49,940 nt of DNA. Source: a bacterium (GTDB lineage: Bacteria; Patescibacteriota; Minisyncoccia; Phycocordibacterales; SBAW01). The position numbers were made by a program, and so were the translations under genes. A model generated the notes under the pieces. It ran no database searches. It saw nothing but the letters and a program-made list of their open reading frames with translations, and was not told the DNA's origin. Shown piece after piece: positions 1 to 8,397 of the stretch. The stretch's first letter is position 1. Each line of letters begins with the position of its first letter. Location of the stretch: contig SBAW01000036.1 of NCBI GenBank assembly GCA_005239955.1, positions 1 through 49,940 on the forward strand, given 5' to 3'.

Positions 1-595
1 CAAAATAGTCAGCGCCAAACCGATCAATGACACCGAGCCTCTCGACGTGTCGATCCGCAACATTCGTGGGGAGGACGCGAAGGAAACCGAGAAGCCAAAA
101 GAGCATACGAAGAAGGAAGAAGTAGGCTTCGCGCAAGGTGCCGCGGAGTATTCCTCCGTGTCTCGCGCGCAGCTGTCGTATTCGATTACGAAACGATAGA
201 CGGATATGTTTGTAGGCACTGCTTTGCTGGCACCATTGGAGGGCTTTTATTGTTGCCCCTTCCCTCTTCGCAATGGCAAAAACGGCCCGCATAGGCTCTG
301 AAATAGTAGTTTCCGTGAGGATGATCGAGGGGTGAGTTTTCCGAAAGAGCCGCCGTGCATTTTTGAGAAGCTTCGCATAAGCCAGGATATGTGAGACGAA
401 AGGAATGAGTGCCCTCTTTCGAGGCAAAAGATCTTCGACGAAGGGAAGATTTTTGCTGCGAAGGTAGGTGCACATGCCGTTATCCTCAAGAAGGAGAAAC
501 GAGACGTCGAAGCGCTGCGTGAGGTCAGGCAATAATTTTTCAAAATATTTAAGCGGCGCGATATAACGCGGCGTAATGTAGAGAATCGGTTTCAT
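1..595 (-). CDS. Partial GT-B-like glycosyltransferase/polysaccharide transferase, runs off window edge
   Basis: An open frame on the minus strand starts with ATG at 595 and stays open for 198 codons to the window edge, so the C-terminus is missing. It begins MKPILYITPRYIAPLKYFEK and continues with alternating hydrophobic strands and a basic, Leu/Phe-rich stretch around residues 150-185. The N-terminal strand pattern and the conserved-looking TETTISEPMR suggest the first Rossmann half of a GT-B enzyme, loosely like capsule or CDP-glycerol-type transferases. No catalytic motif is inside the visible part. The start overlaps the stop of the cytidylyltransferase gene by 1 nt (TAATG), so it is the next gene of the nonulosonate operon and may transfer that sugar. 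This role is inferred from context only. Confidence 0.7.
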   Translation of the reverse strand, partial: MKPILYITPRYIAPLKYFEKLLPDLTQRFDVSFLLLEDNGMCTYLRSKNLPFVEDLLPRKRALIPFVSHILAYAKLLKNARRLFRKTHPSIILTETTISEPMRAVFAIAKREGATIKALQWCQQSSAYKHIRLSFRNRIRQLRARHGGILRGTLREAYFFLLRMLFWLLGFLRVLPTNVADRHVERLGVIDRFGADYF

Positions 596-1308
596 TATCG
601 ATTCCGGATATTCCGGATGGCCAGAATCTCTTCAACGCGCTTCACGTCCTCGAGGGAGTCGATATCAACGCTCTCCTCTTTCGTCATAACGATTGACGTT
701 GTCTTCGGCGGGAAGAATGTGGGCTCCTGAAGGAATGTTTCCGATCGCACAATATACACCGCGCCGTTTGAAAGATACACATCCGGAAGCGCTTGGCGGT
801 TCATGAAGGGAAAATCATTGCCTGCCGCCCCGCGCAATAACCCATTCTCGTCGCGGAAGAAAGTTTTTAGCGCTCGTTTGTCATAAGGAACGAGCGAAAT
901 AAGTCCATCGGCCCCACTTTGAAGCAACTCTTCGAAAGCCAGGGTGAGGTGCGCGCTCGTTCGAAGTGGCGAGGTTGGCTGAAGATAGACCATAAACGTC
1001 GGAGGTGCCCCCTCTTCCCGCAGATGCAGGAGTGCGTGGGTAACGACCGGCTCCGATCGCGCCGTATCATCAGAGAGTTCTGCGGGACGTTTGTGCGCTT
1101 CGGCCCCATACTGTTTCGCGACACTGAGAATTTCATCGTCATCTGACGATACGATAATGCGGGAGATAAACGGGCACCCCTTTGCCGCTTCAATACTCCA
1201 CACCAAGAGTGGTTTGCCGCCGACCGGCATAATATTTTTTCGCGGAATGCTCTTGGAACCTCCGCGAGCAGGAATAAGGGCGACCGCGGTAAATGCAGGA
1301 TTATTCAT
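595..1308 (-). CDS. neuA: Acylneuraminate (nonulosonate) cytidylyltransferase, copy 1
   Basis: This 237-residue protein activates a nine-carbon acidic sugar with CTP to give the CMP-sugar. The family signature ARGGSK is at residues 14-19, followed by IPRKN. SSDDDEI at 54-60 and LQPTSPLRT at 109-117 match the nucleotide-binding and sugar-binding loops of the NeuA/LegF/PseF family. The length is usual for single-domain members. The start ATG at 1308 lies 8 nt inside the preceding epimerase gene, and no Shine-Dalgarno site precedes it. It closes an A-C-B trio (595-3636) that would convert UDP-HexNAc to CMP-nonulosonate. Whether the sugar is neuraminic, legionaminic or another nonulosonic acid cannot be read from the sequence. 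Confidence 0.93.
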   Translation of the reverse strand: MNNPAFTAVALIPARGGSKSIPRKNIMPVGGKPLLVWSIEAAKGCPFISRIIVSSDDDEILSVAKQYGAEAHKRPAELSDDTARSEPVVTHALLHLREEGAPPTFMVYLQPTSPLRTSAHLTLAFEELLQSGADGLISLVPYDKRALKTFFRDENGLLRGAAGNDFPFMNRQALPDVYLSNGAVYIVRSETFLQEPTFFPPKTTSIVMTKEESVDIDSLEDVKRVEEILAIRNIRNR

Positions 1309-2578
1309 GGAATTTTTTTTGAAGCGACATGCTTTTCACATCGAGCGACGCAAGGATCTCGGCGATCCGTGGCCCTGACGTACCATCACCAAAGCGAAAA
1401 TCAGGCGGGCACACACCGCGCTTGGACTGCGAAACAATTGCGTCTTTGATCTTTGCTCGATCATGAGGAACCTCAATAACATTATCTCCCCGCTCGCGCC
1501 CCGCCTGGCGGTCGCCAACAAGAACAACCGGAATACCAAGGTATGCTGCTTCTCGCAAAAAGCTTGAAGAATTACCGACGGCAACCGCCGCATTCTTCAT
1601 CAGACGGTAGAACGTAAAGAGAGGCACACTCTTATAAAAACGAGTACGATGCGCCCCTTCAAGGGCAAACTGCCAAATGCGATCGGAAATAAAGGACGCG
1701 CCGGCATCAACGTTCGAACCTACGATGACCTTCTGGAGGGGGTGTTCTTGGAGTGCCCCGAGGAGTTCCTCAACATCGGTTTTGTTATGCTCGCCGCGGG
1801 TTGTGACGGGGTGGTAGATCACCAAGACATAGGGCTCCGAAAAATCGAGCACACTTCCCTGACCGTTATCTTGTGTATCCGGATTCTGAGGCTCGTTCGC
1901 GGTAAGCTCTCGAAGCATGTCGATGACTGGCATGCCAACGGTAAAGACACGGTCAGGATGCTCGCCCATGCGAAGCAGGCGCTCATGGCTCTTTTTTGTA
2001 AGTGGAAAATGGATATGGGCAAGTTTTGAGAGCGCGTGGCGCACACTTTCATCAATCGTACCCGACACATCACCTCCTTCGATATGCGCGAGCGGAATAT
2101 TCTTGAGGGCAGTCGCCATCGCTATGGGAAGAAGTTCAAAGCGATCGCCATAGATAAGAACGACGTCCGGAGAAAGTTGATCGAGTATGTTCCCAATCTT
2201 CCCGAGTGTCGCGGATGCCCCCATTAGCATAGCGCTCGTGTCGCCACCTTTGCGAAGGACGGGGATTCGGGCATCAATCGCGAAGCCGTCTTTGGCAAAA
2301 AGCCGTGCGACATAGGAGGGGTCGGTAACCTCCTCCCCCTTCCCAAGGAGTCGCGCGAAGAGAAGCTCAAGGCGCCAAAAGAGAAACTGGAGTGCGCGCA
2401 TAATATCGCCATGGCGGAGCGACCACCACAGTGAATTAACAAACGAGTTGGTACCGACGATAGTGAGAAGACGAAGATCCACTCGTTCCCGAATCGCGCG
2501 CATGACCGGAAAGAGCCGTCCGTAATCGGCCCGGCTTGTGGCAACAACCGCGATGGTTTTTACGTGAGAGGTCTCCAT
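1301..2578 (-). CDS. neuC: Hydrolysing UDP-HexNAc 2-epimerase (NeuC/LegG type), copy 1, with insertion
   Basis: This 425-residue protein has the hydrolysing 2-epimerase motifs: an N-terminal TSRADYGR loop (14-21), GDRFE (144-148), HIEGGD (165-170), YHPVTT, and a C-terminal VGNSSS followed by GDRQAGRERG. The family converts a UDP-N-acetylhexosamine to the free 2-epimer plus UDP, the first step of the nonulosonate route. Between the first strand and GDGFA-type region (about residues 45-90) it carries a Trp/Leu/Arg-rich insertion that includes WWSLRHGD, where relatives normally have a short loop. That makes it longer than the usual roughly 380 residues. It overlaps the cytidylyltransferase gene by 8 nt and follows the synthase gene by 5 nt. 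Confidence 0.9.
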   Translation of the reverse strand: METSHVKTIAVVATSRADYGRLFPVMRAIRERVDLRLLTIVGTNSFVNSLWWSLRHGDIMRALQFLFWRLELLFARLLGKGEEVTDPSYVARLFAKDGFAIDARIPVLRKGGDTSAMLMGASATLGKIGNILDQLSPDVVLIYGDRFELLPIAMATALKNIPLAHIEGGDVSGTIDESVRHALSKLAHIHFPLTKKSHERLLRMGEHPDRVFTVGMPVIDMLRELTANEPQNPDTQDNGQGSVLDFSEPYVLVIYHPVTTRGEHNKTDVEELLGALQEHPLQKVIVGSNVDAGASFISDRIWQFALEGAHRTRFYKSVPLFTFYRLMKNAAVAVGNSSSFLREAAYLGIPVVLVGDRQAGRERGDNVIEVPHDRAKIKDAIVSQSKRGVCPPDFRFGDGTSGPRIAEILASLDVKSMSLQKKFHE

Positions 2579-2583
2579 TCTTG

Positions 2584-3636
2584 TTATGCAAGGTCCTTCC
2601 GCCGAAGCTGGACATCCGCCGGAATATTTCGAGTTGCTCGTCTCTTTAGTACGCGCGGAAAATCAATTGCTTTGATTTCACCGGTGCCCGGACGCTTGAC
2701 CCACACATTCTTCTTACTGAAGCGCTCTCCTTTCTTGATGGGAGCGATGGAAACAACACAGGCATAGGCAAAATCAATCGTCACCTGCTCCTCGGGAAGA
2801 ATAGTTTTTTTGCCTCCAAGCGCACGATGGATAGCCTGCGAACCGAGAACCAATTCATGAAGCTCTTTGGGATCAATCGAGATCGGTACATCGGGTCCTT
2901 TCCAGTGCTTGTTGGAAGTGAAGTGTTTTTCAAGAATCGATGCGCCGAGTGCGACGGCAGCGAAACAAGTGTATAGCCCAAGTGAATGATCACTTTGCCC
3001 AAGCACTGCATCTGGAAACGCCTTCCGAAGATCGGCGATACCGCCAAGGCGGACTTTTTCATATGGTGTCGGGTACATTGACGTGCAGTTGAGAAGCGCA
3101 AATGGCGTCTTGTGTTTGCGAAAGATAGCAACCGCTTTACGCACAGACCTTATGTCGTTCATACCAGTTGAAAGAATGACTGGTTTTCCAAAGCGCGCGA
3201 TATGTTCAATGAGGGGATAGTTATTACATTCTCCCGAGCCAATTTTGTACGCTTTTACCTTGAGGCGCTCGAGTCGATCCGCGGCGGCGCGCGAAAATGG
3301 TGTCGAGAGATAGATAAGTCCAAGGCGCTCCGTGTACGTTTTCAGTTCCCGCTCTTCCCGCTCTGAAAAGGCACAACGCGCCATAATTTCCCAAATAGAA
3401 ACGCGCGCATTCCCCGGAATGACTTTCTTTGCCGCAGGAATCATCTCGTCCTCAATGACATGGCTTTGGAATTTCACGCACTCGGCTCCGGCCGCTTTTG
3501 CGTCCCGGACCATGCGCTTGGCTTTCGCCATGCTGCCTTCGTGGTTAATTCCGATTTCCGCAATAACGAAGGGTGCTCGGGTTTTACCAATGGCTCGCCG
3601 CCCAATCGATAGTGTTGGTGTCGTAGGTGATCGCAT
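2584..3636 (-). CDS. neuB: Nonulosonate synthase (NeuB family) with SAF domain, copy 1
   Basis: The protein is 350 residues with the start at ATG 3636, just after the upstream CBS gene stops at 3644. A longer in-frame extension would overlap that gene and adds a low-complexity, unrelated N-terminus. It condenses phosphoenolpyruvate with a 2-acetamido-hexose. AEIGINHEG at residues 26-34 is the NeuB signature at the first TIM-barrel strand. KFQ, STPFS, STGMND, NCTSMYPTP, GQSDHS and EKHFT follow in the family order. The last 60 residues form an antifreeze-like SAF domain, the usual NeuB C-terminal cap. It sits between the CBS protein and the NeuC copy in one transcription unit. Confidence 0.93.
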   Translation of the reverse strand: MRSPTTPTLSIGRRAIGKTRAPFVIAEIGINHEGSMAKAKRMVRDAKAAGAECVKFQSHVIEDEMIPAAKKVIPGNARVSIWEIMARCAFSEREERELKTYTERLGLIYLSTPFSRAAADRLERLKVKAYKIGSGECNNYPLIEHIARFGKPVILSTGMNDIRSVRKAVAIFRKHKTPFALLNCTSMYPTPYEKVRLGGIADLRKAFPDAVLGQSDHSLGLYTCFAAVALGASILEKHFTSNKHWKGPDVPISIDPKELHELVLGSQAIHRALGGKKTILPEEQVTIDFAYACVVSIAPIKKGERFSKKNVWVKRPGTGEIKAIDFPRVLKRRATRNIPADVQLRRKDLA

Positions 3637-3643
3637 AGGTCTA

Positions 3644-3988
3644 TTACGCGCGGACCGCGACGTTTGTGACGACGTTCTCTGTATCGATGATCGGAAGGAG
3701 GTTGATGCCGGGATGTTCCGCAAAGAGTTTTTTGCTTTCTTTTTCGGCACCCTTCCCCTCCGCTATGGTGAGCACGTTCATATTGAGTACTTTTTCAATC
3801 GGAGCAAGGGTGGTGGCACCTTTAACAAGCGCGCGTCGTATATCGCCATCAGCGACCACGCCACGAAGTCGGTTGTTGTCCCCCGTCACAATGACCGCAC
3901 CACGTTTATTCTCCGTAATAACGCGGAGCGCATCAGCAATCGTACTTTTCTCCGAAATGATGAAGAGAGCGCGGTCGAGTGGTTTCAT
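3644..3988 (-). CDS. Stand-alone CBS-domain pair protein
   Basis: The protein is 114 residues and consists only of a tandem CBS (Bateman) module. The first repeat runs from about residue 10 to 55, with GVVADGDIRRAL typical of the end of a CBS repeat. The second runs from about 65 to the C-terminus. CBS pairs bind adenosyl nucleotides or similar ligands and act as regulatory modules. In the GDP-sugar legionaminic pathway described for Campylobacter, the nucleotidyltransferase PtmE carries a CBS pair. Here the CBS part stands alone between a NeuC and a NeuB gene with no attached nucleotidyltransferase. It could be a separated regulatory subunit or a remnant. The start ATG at 3988 lies 9 nt after the preceding gene. 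Confidence 0.88.
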   Translation of the reverse strand: MKPLDRALFIISEKSTIADALRVITENKRGAVIVTGDNNRLRGVVADGDIRRALVKGATTLAPIEKVLNMNVLTIAEGKGAEKESKKLFAEHPGINLLPIIDTENVVTNVAVRA

Positions 3989-3997
3989 GAGATTTGC

Positions 3998-5242
3998 TTA
4001 ATAGGTAATCTTTTTAACAAGGAGTTTTTCATCCGGTGGTGTATTCACAATTATATCAACGACACGTCTGGCGGAGCGGCCATCGCCGTACGGATTCACG
4101 CAATTCTTCAGAGATTTCTTGAATGCTGGAGAAAGTGCTTTCTGTATGGCCTTTGCAATCGCACGACGCTCATGAGGCGCATTAATGACGTTTTTCCCCT
4201 GAAGTCGTCCCGCTTCACGGCGTCCAATATTGACTGCGGCGAGCTTAAATGAGGGTGCTTCGAGGATTCCTGAAGAGGAATTGCCGATCATAACATCAGC
4301 GGCGGCCATAAGACCCGCATAATCTTGTCGCGGAAGACTGGGGAAGATTTTCATCGCCGCGGTTCGCTCTTCGTTGATCGCTTCCGCGACAAGGCTCGCA
4401 CCCGCATCAGAATTGTTGAGAATAACTACAATCTGCGCATCGAACTGCTTCACTGCTTCAAGCGTCTCGACCATCTGCGTCTTTGCCTTTTCAAACTCTT
4501 CGGTTACTGGGTGCTGCAGAACGAAGATAAGCGGTTTCCCGTTCTCCAGAAGGCCGAGTTTTTTAAATAGCTCCTTACGTGGAGTAACTTTCCCATTAAT
4601 GAGATCGTCGAGCTGGGGAGCTCCGACGGTGTGGATGCGAAATGATTCTTCCCCCATTTTGCGCACGCGGTCCGCGGCATCCTTATTCGCGGCAAAATGG
4701 AGATGGGCAAACTTCGTGATGGCATGGCGAGAGACGCCGTCGATATTGCCAGAGACTTCGCCCGACTGGATATGACCGACTGGAAGATAGAGGTGGGCGC
4801 CGACAATCGCTGCCATGAGCTGCTCGCCGCGGTCGCCACCGACAAGAAGAAAATCTGCGCCCATCTGATGAAGCATCTCCGGAAGCTGAAGCATAAAGAT
4901 GGAGAGCGACTTCGCCATCGTGAGGCGGTTGTAGCCATCGAGCGTGTTGTGAAGGACCGCCTCGATCTTGAATCCCTCGCGTTTGATCTCTTCCATCGTC
5001 GAACCAAACCGGTCGAGAACATGCATGTTGCTGACAATGATGCCGTAATCAATGTCCTTGCGTCGGCTAATCTCCTGAATTACCGGACGGTAATAGCCCC
5101 ACTCCCCGCGGGAGCCGGCAATAATCGCGACCTTCTTTTTCTTTTTATGGTTGCTGGCTTTTGGCACGGATGTGGAATGTGGAAAAACAATACAATAAAA
5201 AATCAATAATGGCAAATCCCCGTCAGTATATTTATGGAACAA
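3998..5242 (-). CDS. Hydrolysing UDP-HexNAc 2-epimerase (NeuC/LegG type), copy 2
   Basis: The open frame is 414 codons. The family core begins at about residue 36 with VAIIAGSRGEWGYYRP, and the N-terminal 35 residues are hydrophobic and unlike relatives. A GTG at 5167 would give a more normal N-terminus, so the start is uncertain. Motifs are GGDRGEQL, HIQSGEVSGNIDG, LQHPVTE, and GNSSSGILEAPSF with the late GRREAGRLQG. This is the classical NeuC/LegG pattern and is closer to it than copy 1. It would release a 2-epimerised HexNAc for the second synthase (6279-7382). It is separated from the upstream methyltransferase gene by 26 nt or about 100 nt, depending on the start. Confidence 0.88.
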   Translation of the reverse strand: MFHKYTDGDLPLLIFYCIVFPHSTSVPKASNHKKKKKVAIIAGSRGEWGYYRPVIQEISRRKDIDYGIIVSNMHVLDRFGSTMEEIKREGFKIEAVLHNTLDGYNRLTMAKSLSIFMLQLPEMLHQMGADFLLVGGDRGEQLMAAIVGAHLYLPVGHIQSGEVSGNIDGVSRHAITKFAHLHFAANKDAADRVRKMGEESFRIHTVGAPQLDDLINGKVTPRKELFKKLGLLENGKPLIFVLQHPVTEEFEKAKTQMVETLEAVKQFDAQIVVILNNSDAGASLVAEAINEERTAAMKIFPSLPRQDYAGLMAAADVMIGNSSSGILEAPSFKLAAVNIGRREAGRLQGKNVINAPHERRAIAKAIQKALSPAFKKSLKNCVNPYGDGRSARRVVDIIVNTPPDEKLLVKKITY

Positions 5243-5268
5243 AGAACTGGTGAGAAAAGTTCCTTTTG

Positions 5269-6273
5269 TTAGCGCTTTTTGGCGGCGAAGATAAGCGTAT
5301 CGGCGATGCCGAGCTTTTTGAGAAGCGCTTTATAGCTTTGATCAACTCCGGCAATCCATTGATCAAGTGCCTGTTTATTTTTTCGATAAGACGGGAGCGT
5401 GGCAACACCAATGCCGCCTTTCTGATGCTTGTGAAGCGGATGATAGCGGAGCGAAGAAGGCGACCAGCAATCAGCGACCGAAGGGGCAAGCTTCCCGGCA
5501 AACATGGTTGTCAGGTGGGTGGTTGGATTCACAAACTGATGAAAATAGGTCTTCCCCGTGAGTCCCGCCCTCTTCCCCACCGCCTTAATAGTTTTTGGCG
5601 AGAAGTAGTAAATATGCGGTTCGCGATAATAGAAGTCATTAAATTCCGTGAGGTTATACATCGAGACTTCGACATCATCGATATTCGGTACCTCAACAAC
5701 GATATGGCCTCCTGGCTTCAGCGCTCGTACGGCGTGTTTTAGAAATGATACTGGGTCCGGAATATGCTCAAGGGTCTCGAGGATGAAGATGGTGTCGAAA
5801 TAGTTCTCTGGCAACGTGTCTTCCTCAAGCGGGTCGGTATACACCTTGATCTTGAGCTTCCGGCGCATAAAGGCCGCATTTTCGATATTAAGCTCAAGTC
5901 CTTGCGCCTCTCTCACCAACGGCTTCACCGCACCCAGAAATTGACCCGCCGATGCGCCGATCTCGAGGATACGGAAGTGTTTTTTGATGTACGGCGCAAA
6001 GGCTTTGAGACGTTCCCCTTGATACGGCGTATAGAGATCAAAAAGTTCTTGGGATGGTGAACGCTTCCCTAAGATGGGAGTAAACTTCTTCCGGTAATCG
6101 CCCCGGTAATATTCGTTCAGGTTCTCCTTTTTTGGCGCAAGCTGTACCAAACTACAACGCTGGCATTGATAGACTGCGCGCTTGATGCCATGGCGCACTT
6201 CCCCGCGCACGCGCGAAAGTTTTTTATTGCCGCACAGATAACAAGTAATGGACTTAAGTGCTAGGGATGCCAT
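5269..6273 (-). CDS. Zinc-ribbon class I SAM-dependent methyltransferase
   Basis: The protein is 334 residues. Four cysteines (C11, C14, C37, C40) form a CxxC...CxxC zinc ribbon, with the HGIKRAVYQCQRC context seen in bacterial sugar methyltransferases. A Rossmann methyltransferase domain follows, with the SAM-binding strand LEIGASAGQFLG, the acidic loop GLELN, and LETLEHIPDP (motif III-like). The C-terminal third is shorter on recognisable motifs. It lies between the NeuB copy 2 gene (5 nt away) and NeuC copy 2, so it may methylate the nonulosonate or a partner sugar, but the substrate is unknown. The start ATG at 6273 has no Shine-Dalgarno site. Confidence 0.85.
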   Translation of the reverse strand: MASLALKSITCYLCGNKKLSRVRGEVRHGIKRAVYQCQRCSLVQLAPKKENLNEYYRGDYRKKFTPILGKRSPSQELFDLYTPYQGERLKAFAPYIKKHFRILEIGASAGQFLGAVKPLVREAQGLELNIENAAFMRRKLKIKVYTDPLEEDTLPENYFDTIFILETLEHIPDPVSFLKHAVRALKPGGHIVVEVPNIDDVEVSMYNLTEFNDFYYREPHIYYFSPKTIKAVGKRAGLTGKTYFHQFVNPTTHLTTMFAGKLAPSVADCWSPSSLRYHPLHKHQKGGIGVATLPSYRKNKQALDQWIAGVDQSYKALLKKLGIADTLIFAAKKR

Positions 6274-6278
6274 AGAAG

Positions 6279-7382
6279 TTAGGCGACGTCTTCCCAGGTA
6301 AGCATGGTGTCCTTCGGCATGTCGCGAGCTGCCTTTTTTCCGATAAGTTTTTTTTCGTACATCGGGTCAAGATATTTCGAGGGGATACCCTCAACTTTTT
6401 TGCCGTCTATCTCCATCGTACGTGGCCGACGCTCGATAAGGTTCGCGGTAGTAAACGCTTCTCCTTTCTTTACATCACGAAACGTGGTTGCGGTATGAAA
6501 TGCCCAATCGCGGACAACTTGTTCCTCTTTCGTAATAATTTTTTCACTCCCGAGCGCCACTTCGATTTTTCGGATGCCATCGACAAGGTCGCGAAGCATA
6601 TGCGGTTCAAGCGCAATAAAATGATCCGGGCCTTTTTGTTTTCTCGAGAGGGTGAAGTGCTTCTCAATCACTTTGGCACCAAGTGTTACGGCCGCATAGG
6701 CGGTGTAATTGTCCATCGTATGGTCAGACTGGCCAACGATCACACCAAAATCCTTTTGAAGTCGCGGAATAAGTCCGAGGTTCGCATGGGAATAGTCGTT
6801 TGGCGGATACTCCGACGTGCAGTTGGTGAGGATAAGATTCTCCTTTGCGCCCTCCTCTTCGTAGACTTTCACGGTGTCCGCAATCTCCTCCCACGTGCAC
6901 ATACCCGTTGAAACGATAACCGGCTTCCCGGTCTTCTTTGACACTTGCGCAAGTCGACGATGCTGCGGAAGGTTGTCGAGTTCCCCCGAACCAGTCTTAA
7001 AGGCTTTCACGCCGATATCATTTAAAACATCAACCGCCGCGGTACAAAAAGGCGTACAAAGATATTCGATCCCCACCTTCTCACAGTACTCCATGATCTC
7101 TTTGTGCATCGGAAATGTAAAGAGATTACGCTGCAAAATATCATAGAGCGGCCCGTCCCACATTTGAATGGACCCGGGAATCATCTCATTTTTTCCATCA
7201 ACCTCATTCTTTCCGACAAGGTGAAGTTGGAACTTCGCGACGTCCGCTCCCGCTTCTTTGGCAGCGTCAACGAGTTTCTTCGCCGTCTCCATGCTCCCGT
7301 TGTGGGAATCGGCGATTTCAGCAATAACAACGACGCGCTGTCCGCCGATTTTCAATTTTCCAAACGTCAGTTCCTTTACCAT
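6279..7382 (-). CDS. Nonulosonate synthase (NeuB family) with SAF domain, copy 2
   Basis: The protein is 367 residues and a divergent NeuB paralogue. AEIADSHNG at residues 21-29 replaces the usual AEIGxNHNG. CTPFCTAA, KTGSGE, STGMCTWEE, NCTSEYPPN, GQSDHTMDN and EKHFTLSRKQKGPDH follow the barrel order. The C-terminal 70 residues form a SAF domain. It would condense PEP with an amino sugar, but the altered signature loop suggests a different acceptor from copy 1. The ATG at 7382 is only 9 nt below a TACAAT -10 box, so the mRNA is probably leaderless. A foreign-looking transporter gene now separates it from its likely partner cytidylyltransferase at 8510-9235. Confidence 0.92.
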   Translation of the reverse strand: MVKELTFGKLKIGGQRVVVIAEIADSHNGSMETAKKLVDAAKEAGADVAKFQLHLVGKNEVDGKNEMIPGSIQMWDGPLYDILQRNLFTFPMHKEIMEYCEKVGIEYLCTPFCTAAVDVLNDIGVKAFKTGSGELDNLPQHRRLAQVSKKTGKPVIVSTGMCTWEEIADTVKVYEEEGAKENLILTNCTSEYPPNDYSHANLGLIPRLQKDFGVIVGQSDHTMDNYTAYAAVTLGAKVIEKHFTLSRKQKGPDHFIALEPHMLRDLVDGIRKIEVALGSEKIITKEEQVVRDWAFHTATTFRDVKKGEAFTTANLIERRPRTMEIDGKKVEGIPSKYLDPMYEKKLIGKKAARDMPKDTMLTWEDVA

Positions 7383-7391
7383 GTCGTCTGC

Positions 7392-7419
7392 ATTGTACGA
7401 AGGAGAGCGAGAAAAGCAA
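7392..7419 (-). promoter_or_regulatory. Promoter of NeuB copy 2, leaderless spacing
   Basis: The -35 TTGCTT (7414-7419) and -10 TACAAT (7392-7397) are 16 nt apart. Only 9 nt separate the -10 from the ATG at 7382, leaving a leader of about 2 nt. The -35 lies in the T-rich tail of the terminator of the preceding cassette. Confidence 0.65.
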
Positions 7420-7420
7420 A

Positions 7421-7443
7421 GGGCGCGCCAGAGAGGCGCGCCC
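7421..7443 (-). terminator. Intrinsic terminator of the transporter cassette
   Basis: A perfect 9-bp GC hairpin (GGGCGCGCC / GGCGCGCCC, 5-nt loop) is followed on the minus strand by TTTGCTTTTC. It lies 24 nt after the stop of the transporter gene and closes that gene as its own transcription unit. Confidence 0.75.
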
Positions 7444-7467
7444 GAGTTTGGGATGCGAATTATTTTT

Positions 7468-8397
7468 TCAGCCTGTCACCACCAGCATGAGGCCGGCGGC
7501 GATGAGGCCGAGGGCTGGAATCCGGGTCACGAGACTCTTCTTCTCCTCCGTCCCGTAGTGACTCTTGAGCCCGAGCCATCCCAAGACGATGGCGCTCGTG
7601 CCGCCGATGACGGCAGTGAGACTCTCCTTGATCCCGATGACGTAGGACACCGTCGGAATCCAACTGAACGCGGCGATGTGCGCGATCACTGACACCGCAA
7701 AGAGGGTGCCGAAGATCGCGCAGAAGCCGAAATTCCGCCAGGAGACGACGCCTTTGTACTGCGCGGGACGCCAGAGCCAGTCGAGAGCGGCCAAGATGAG
7801 ACAGCCGATACCGACGAAACTGTGGCACACCACGAGGTAGAAGGGGCCACTCGCTGCTTTTGCCGCAATGTAATCGAGGTTCGACGTGACCATGAAGATC
7901 ATGACGACGCCGAGCTGCATAAGCGCCCCACGTGAATGAGCAATCGCCCGAAAAGGCCCCCAGACATCCATTCCCTTCTCGAGGTTGAGGAGGTACACGG
8001 CGCCGACCATCATGGCGATGCCGATCGTACCTCCTTTCCCCGGCAGGTCCCCCACCCCCATGGCGATGCTGAGGATCAGCACCGCAACAGGGGTGAGTGC
8101 GCCGATCGGTCGCGTGAGGATGAGCGGCGCGCATTTCGGTATCGCCGCGAGCATAACGAACGCGACCACGAGAAGTGCAGCGTTAATGATGGTCACGCTC
8201 CAGAACTCCGGTTTGACCGTCTCCGGCATCCCTGCGGAGAAAAGCCACACCGCCTCAAAAGGAACGGCGATCAAGAATCCGGCCCCAATGAAGGCGAGCG
8301 ATGGAATACGCGTGAAGGCGGGAACCGCCCACGCGAACCCGTTGAGCACGCCGGCGATAACCGGCAGTGCCCAGATGATCCAATGGGTGTCCGCCAT
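7468..8397 (-). CDS. EamA/DMT-type ten-helix membrane transporter, foreign-looking cassette gene
   Basis: The protein is 309 residues and almost entirely hydrophobic, with about ten predicted transmembrane helices in the two five-helix halves typical of drug/metabolite (EamA-like) permeases. The first helix includes ALPVIAGVLNGFAWAVPAF and the last LGLIAAGLMLVVTG. The substrate is unknown. The gene differs from its neighbours in several ways. It is clearly more GC-rich. It has a perfect GGAGG site 6 nt before the ATG at 8397, which no native gene here has. It has its own TTGACT/TAAATA promoter, a structured leader and its own terminator. It sits between the cytidylyltransferase and synthase genes of nonulosonate set 2, in the same orientation, and looks like a later insertion. 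Confidence 0.85.
   Translation of the reverse strand: MADTHWIIWALPVIAGVLNGFAWAVPAFTRIPSLAFIGAGFLIAVPFEAVWLFSAGMPETVKPEFWSVTIINAALLVVAFVMLAAIPKCAPLILTRPIGALTPVAVLILSIAMGVGDLPGKGGTIGIAMMVGAVYLLNLEKGMDVWGPFRAIAHSRGALMQLGVVMIFMVTSNLDYIAAKAASGPFYLVVCHSFVGIGCLILAALDWLWRPAQYKGVVSWRNFGFCAIFGTLFAVSVIAHIAAFSWIPTVSYVIGIKESLTAVIGGTSAIVLGWLGLKSHYGTEEKKSLVTRIPALGLIAAGLMLVVTG

Noticed and set aside
3332-4252. 306-codon plus-strand open frame
   Set aside because: It lies opposite the NeuB, CBS and NeuC genes, which have clear family motifs; its translation is Ser/Arg-rich with no recognisable domain.
7460-8134. 224-codon frame in another phase of the transporter gene
   Set aside because: Very Arg/His-rich product from GC-rich antiphase reading; the transporter frame has membrane helices, a Shine-Dalgarno site and a terminator.
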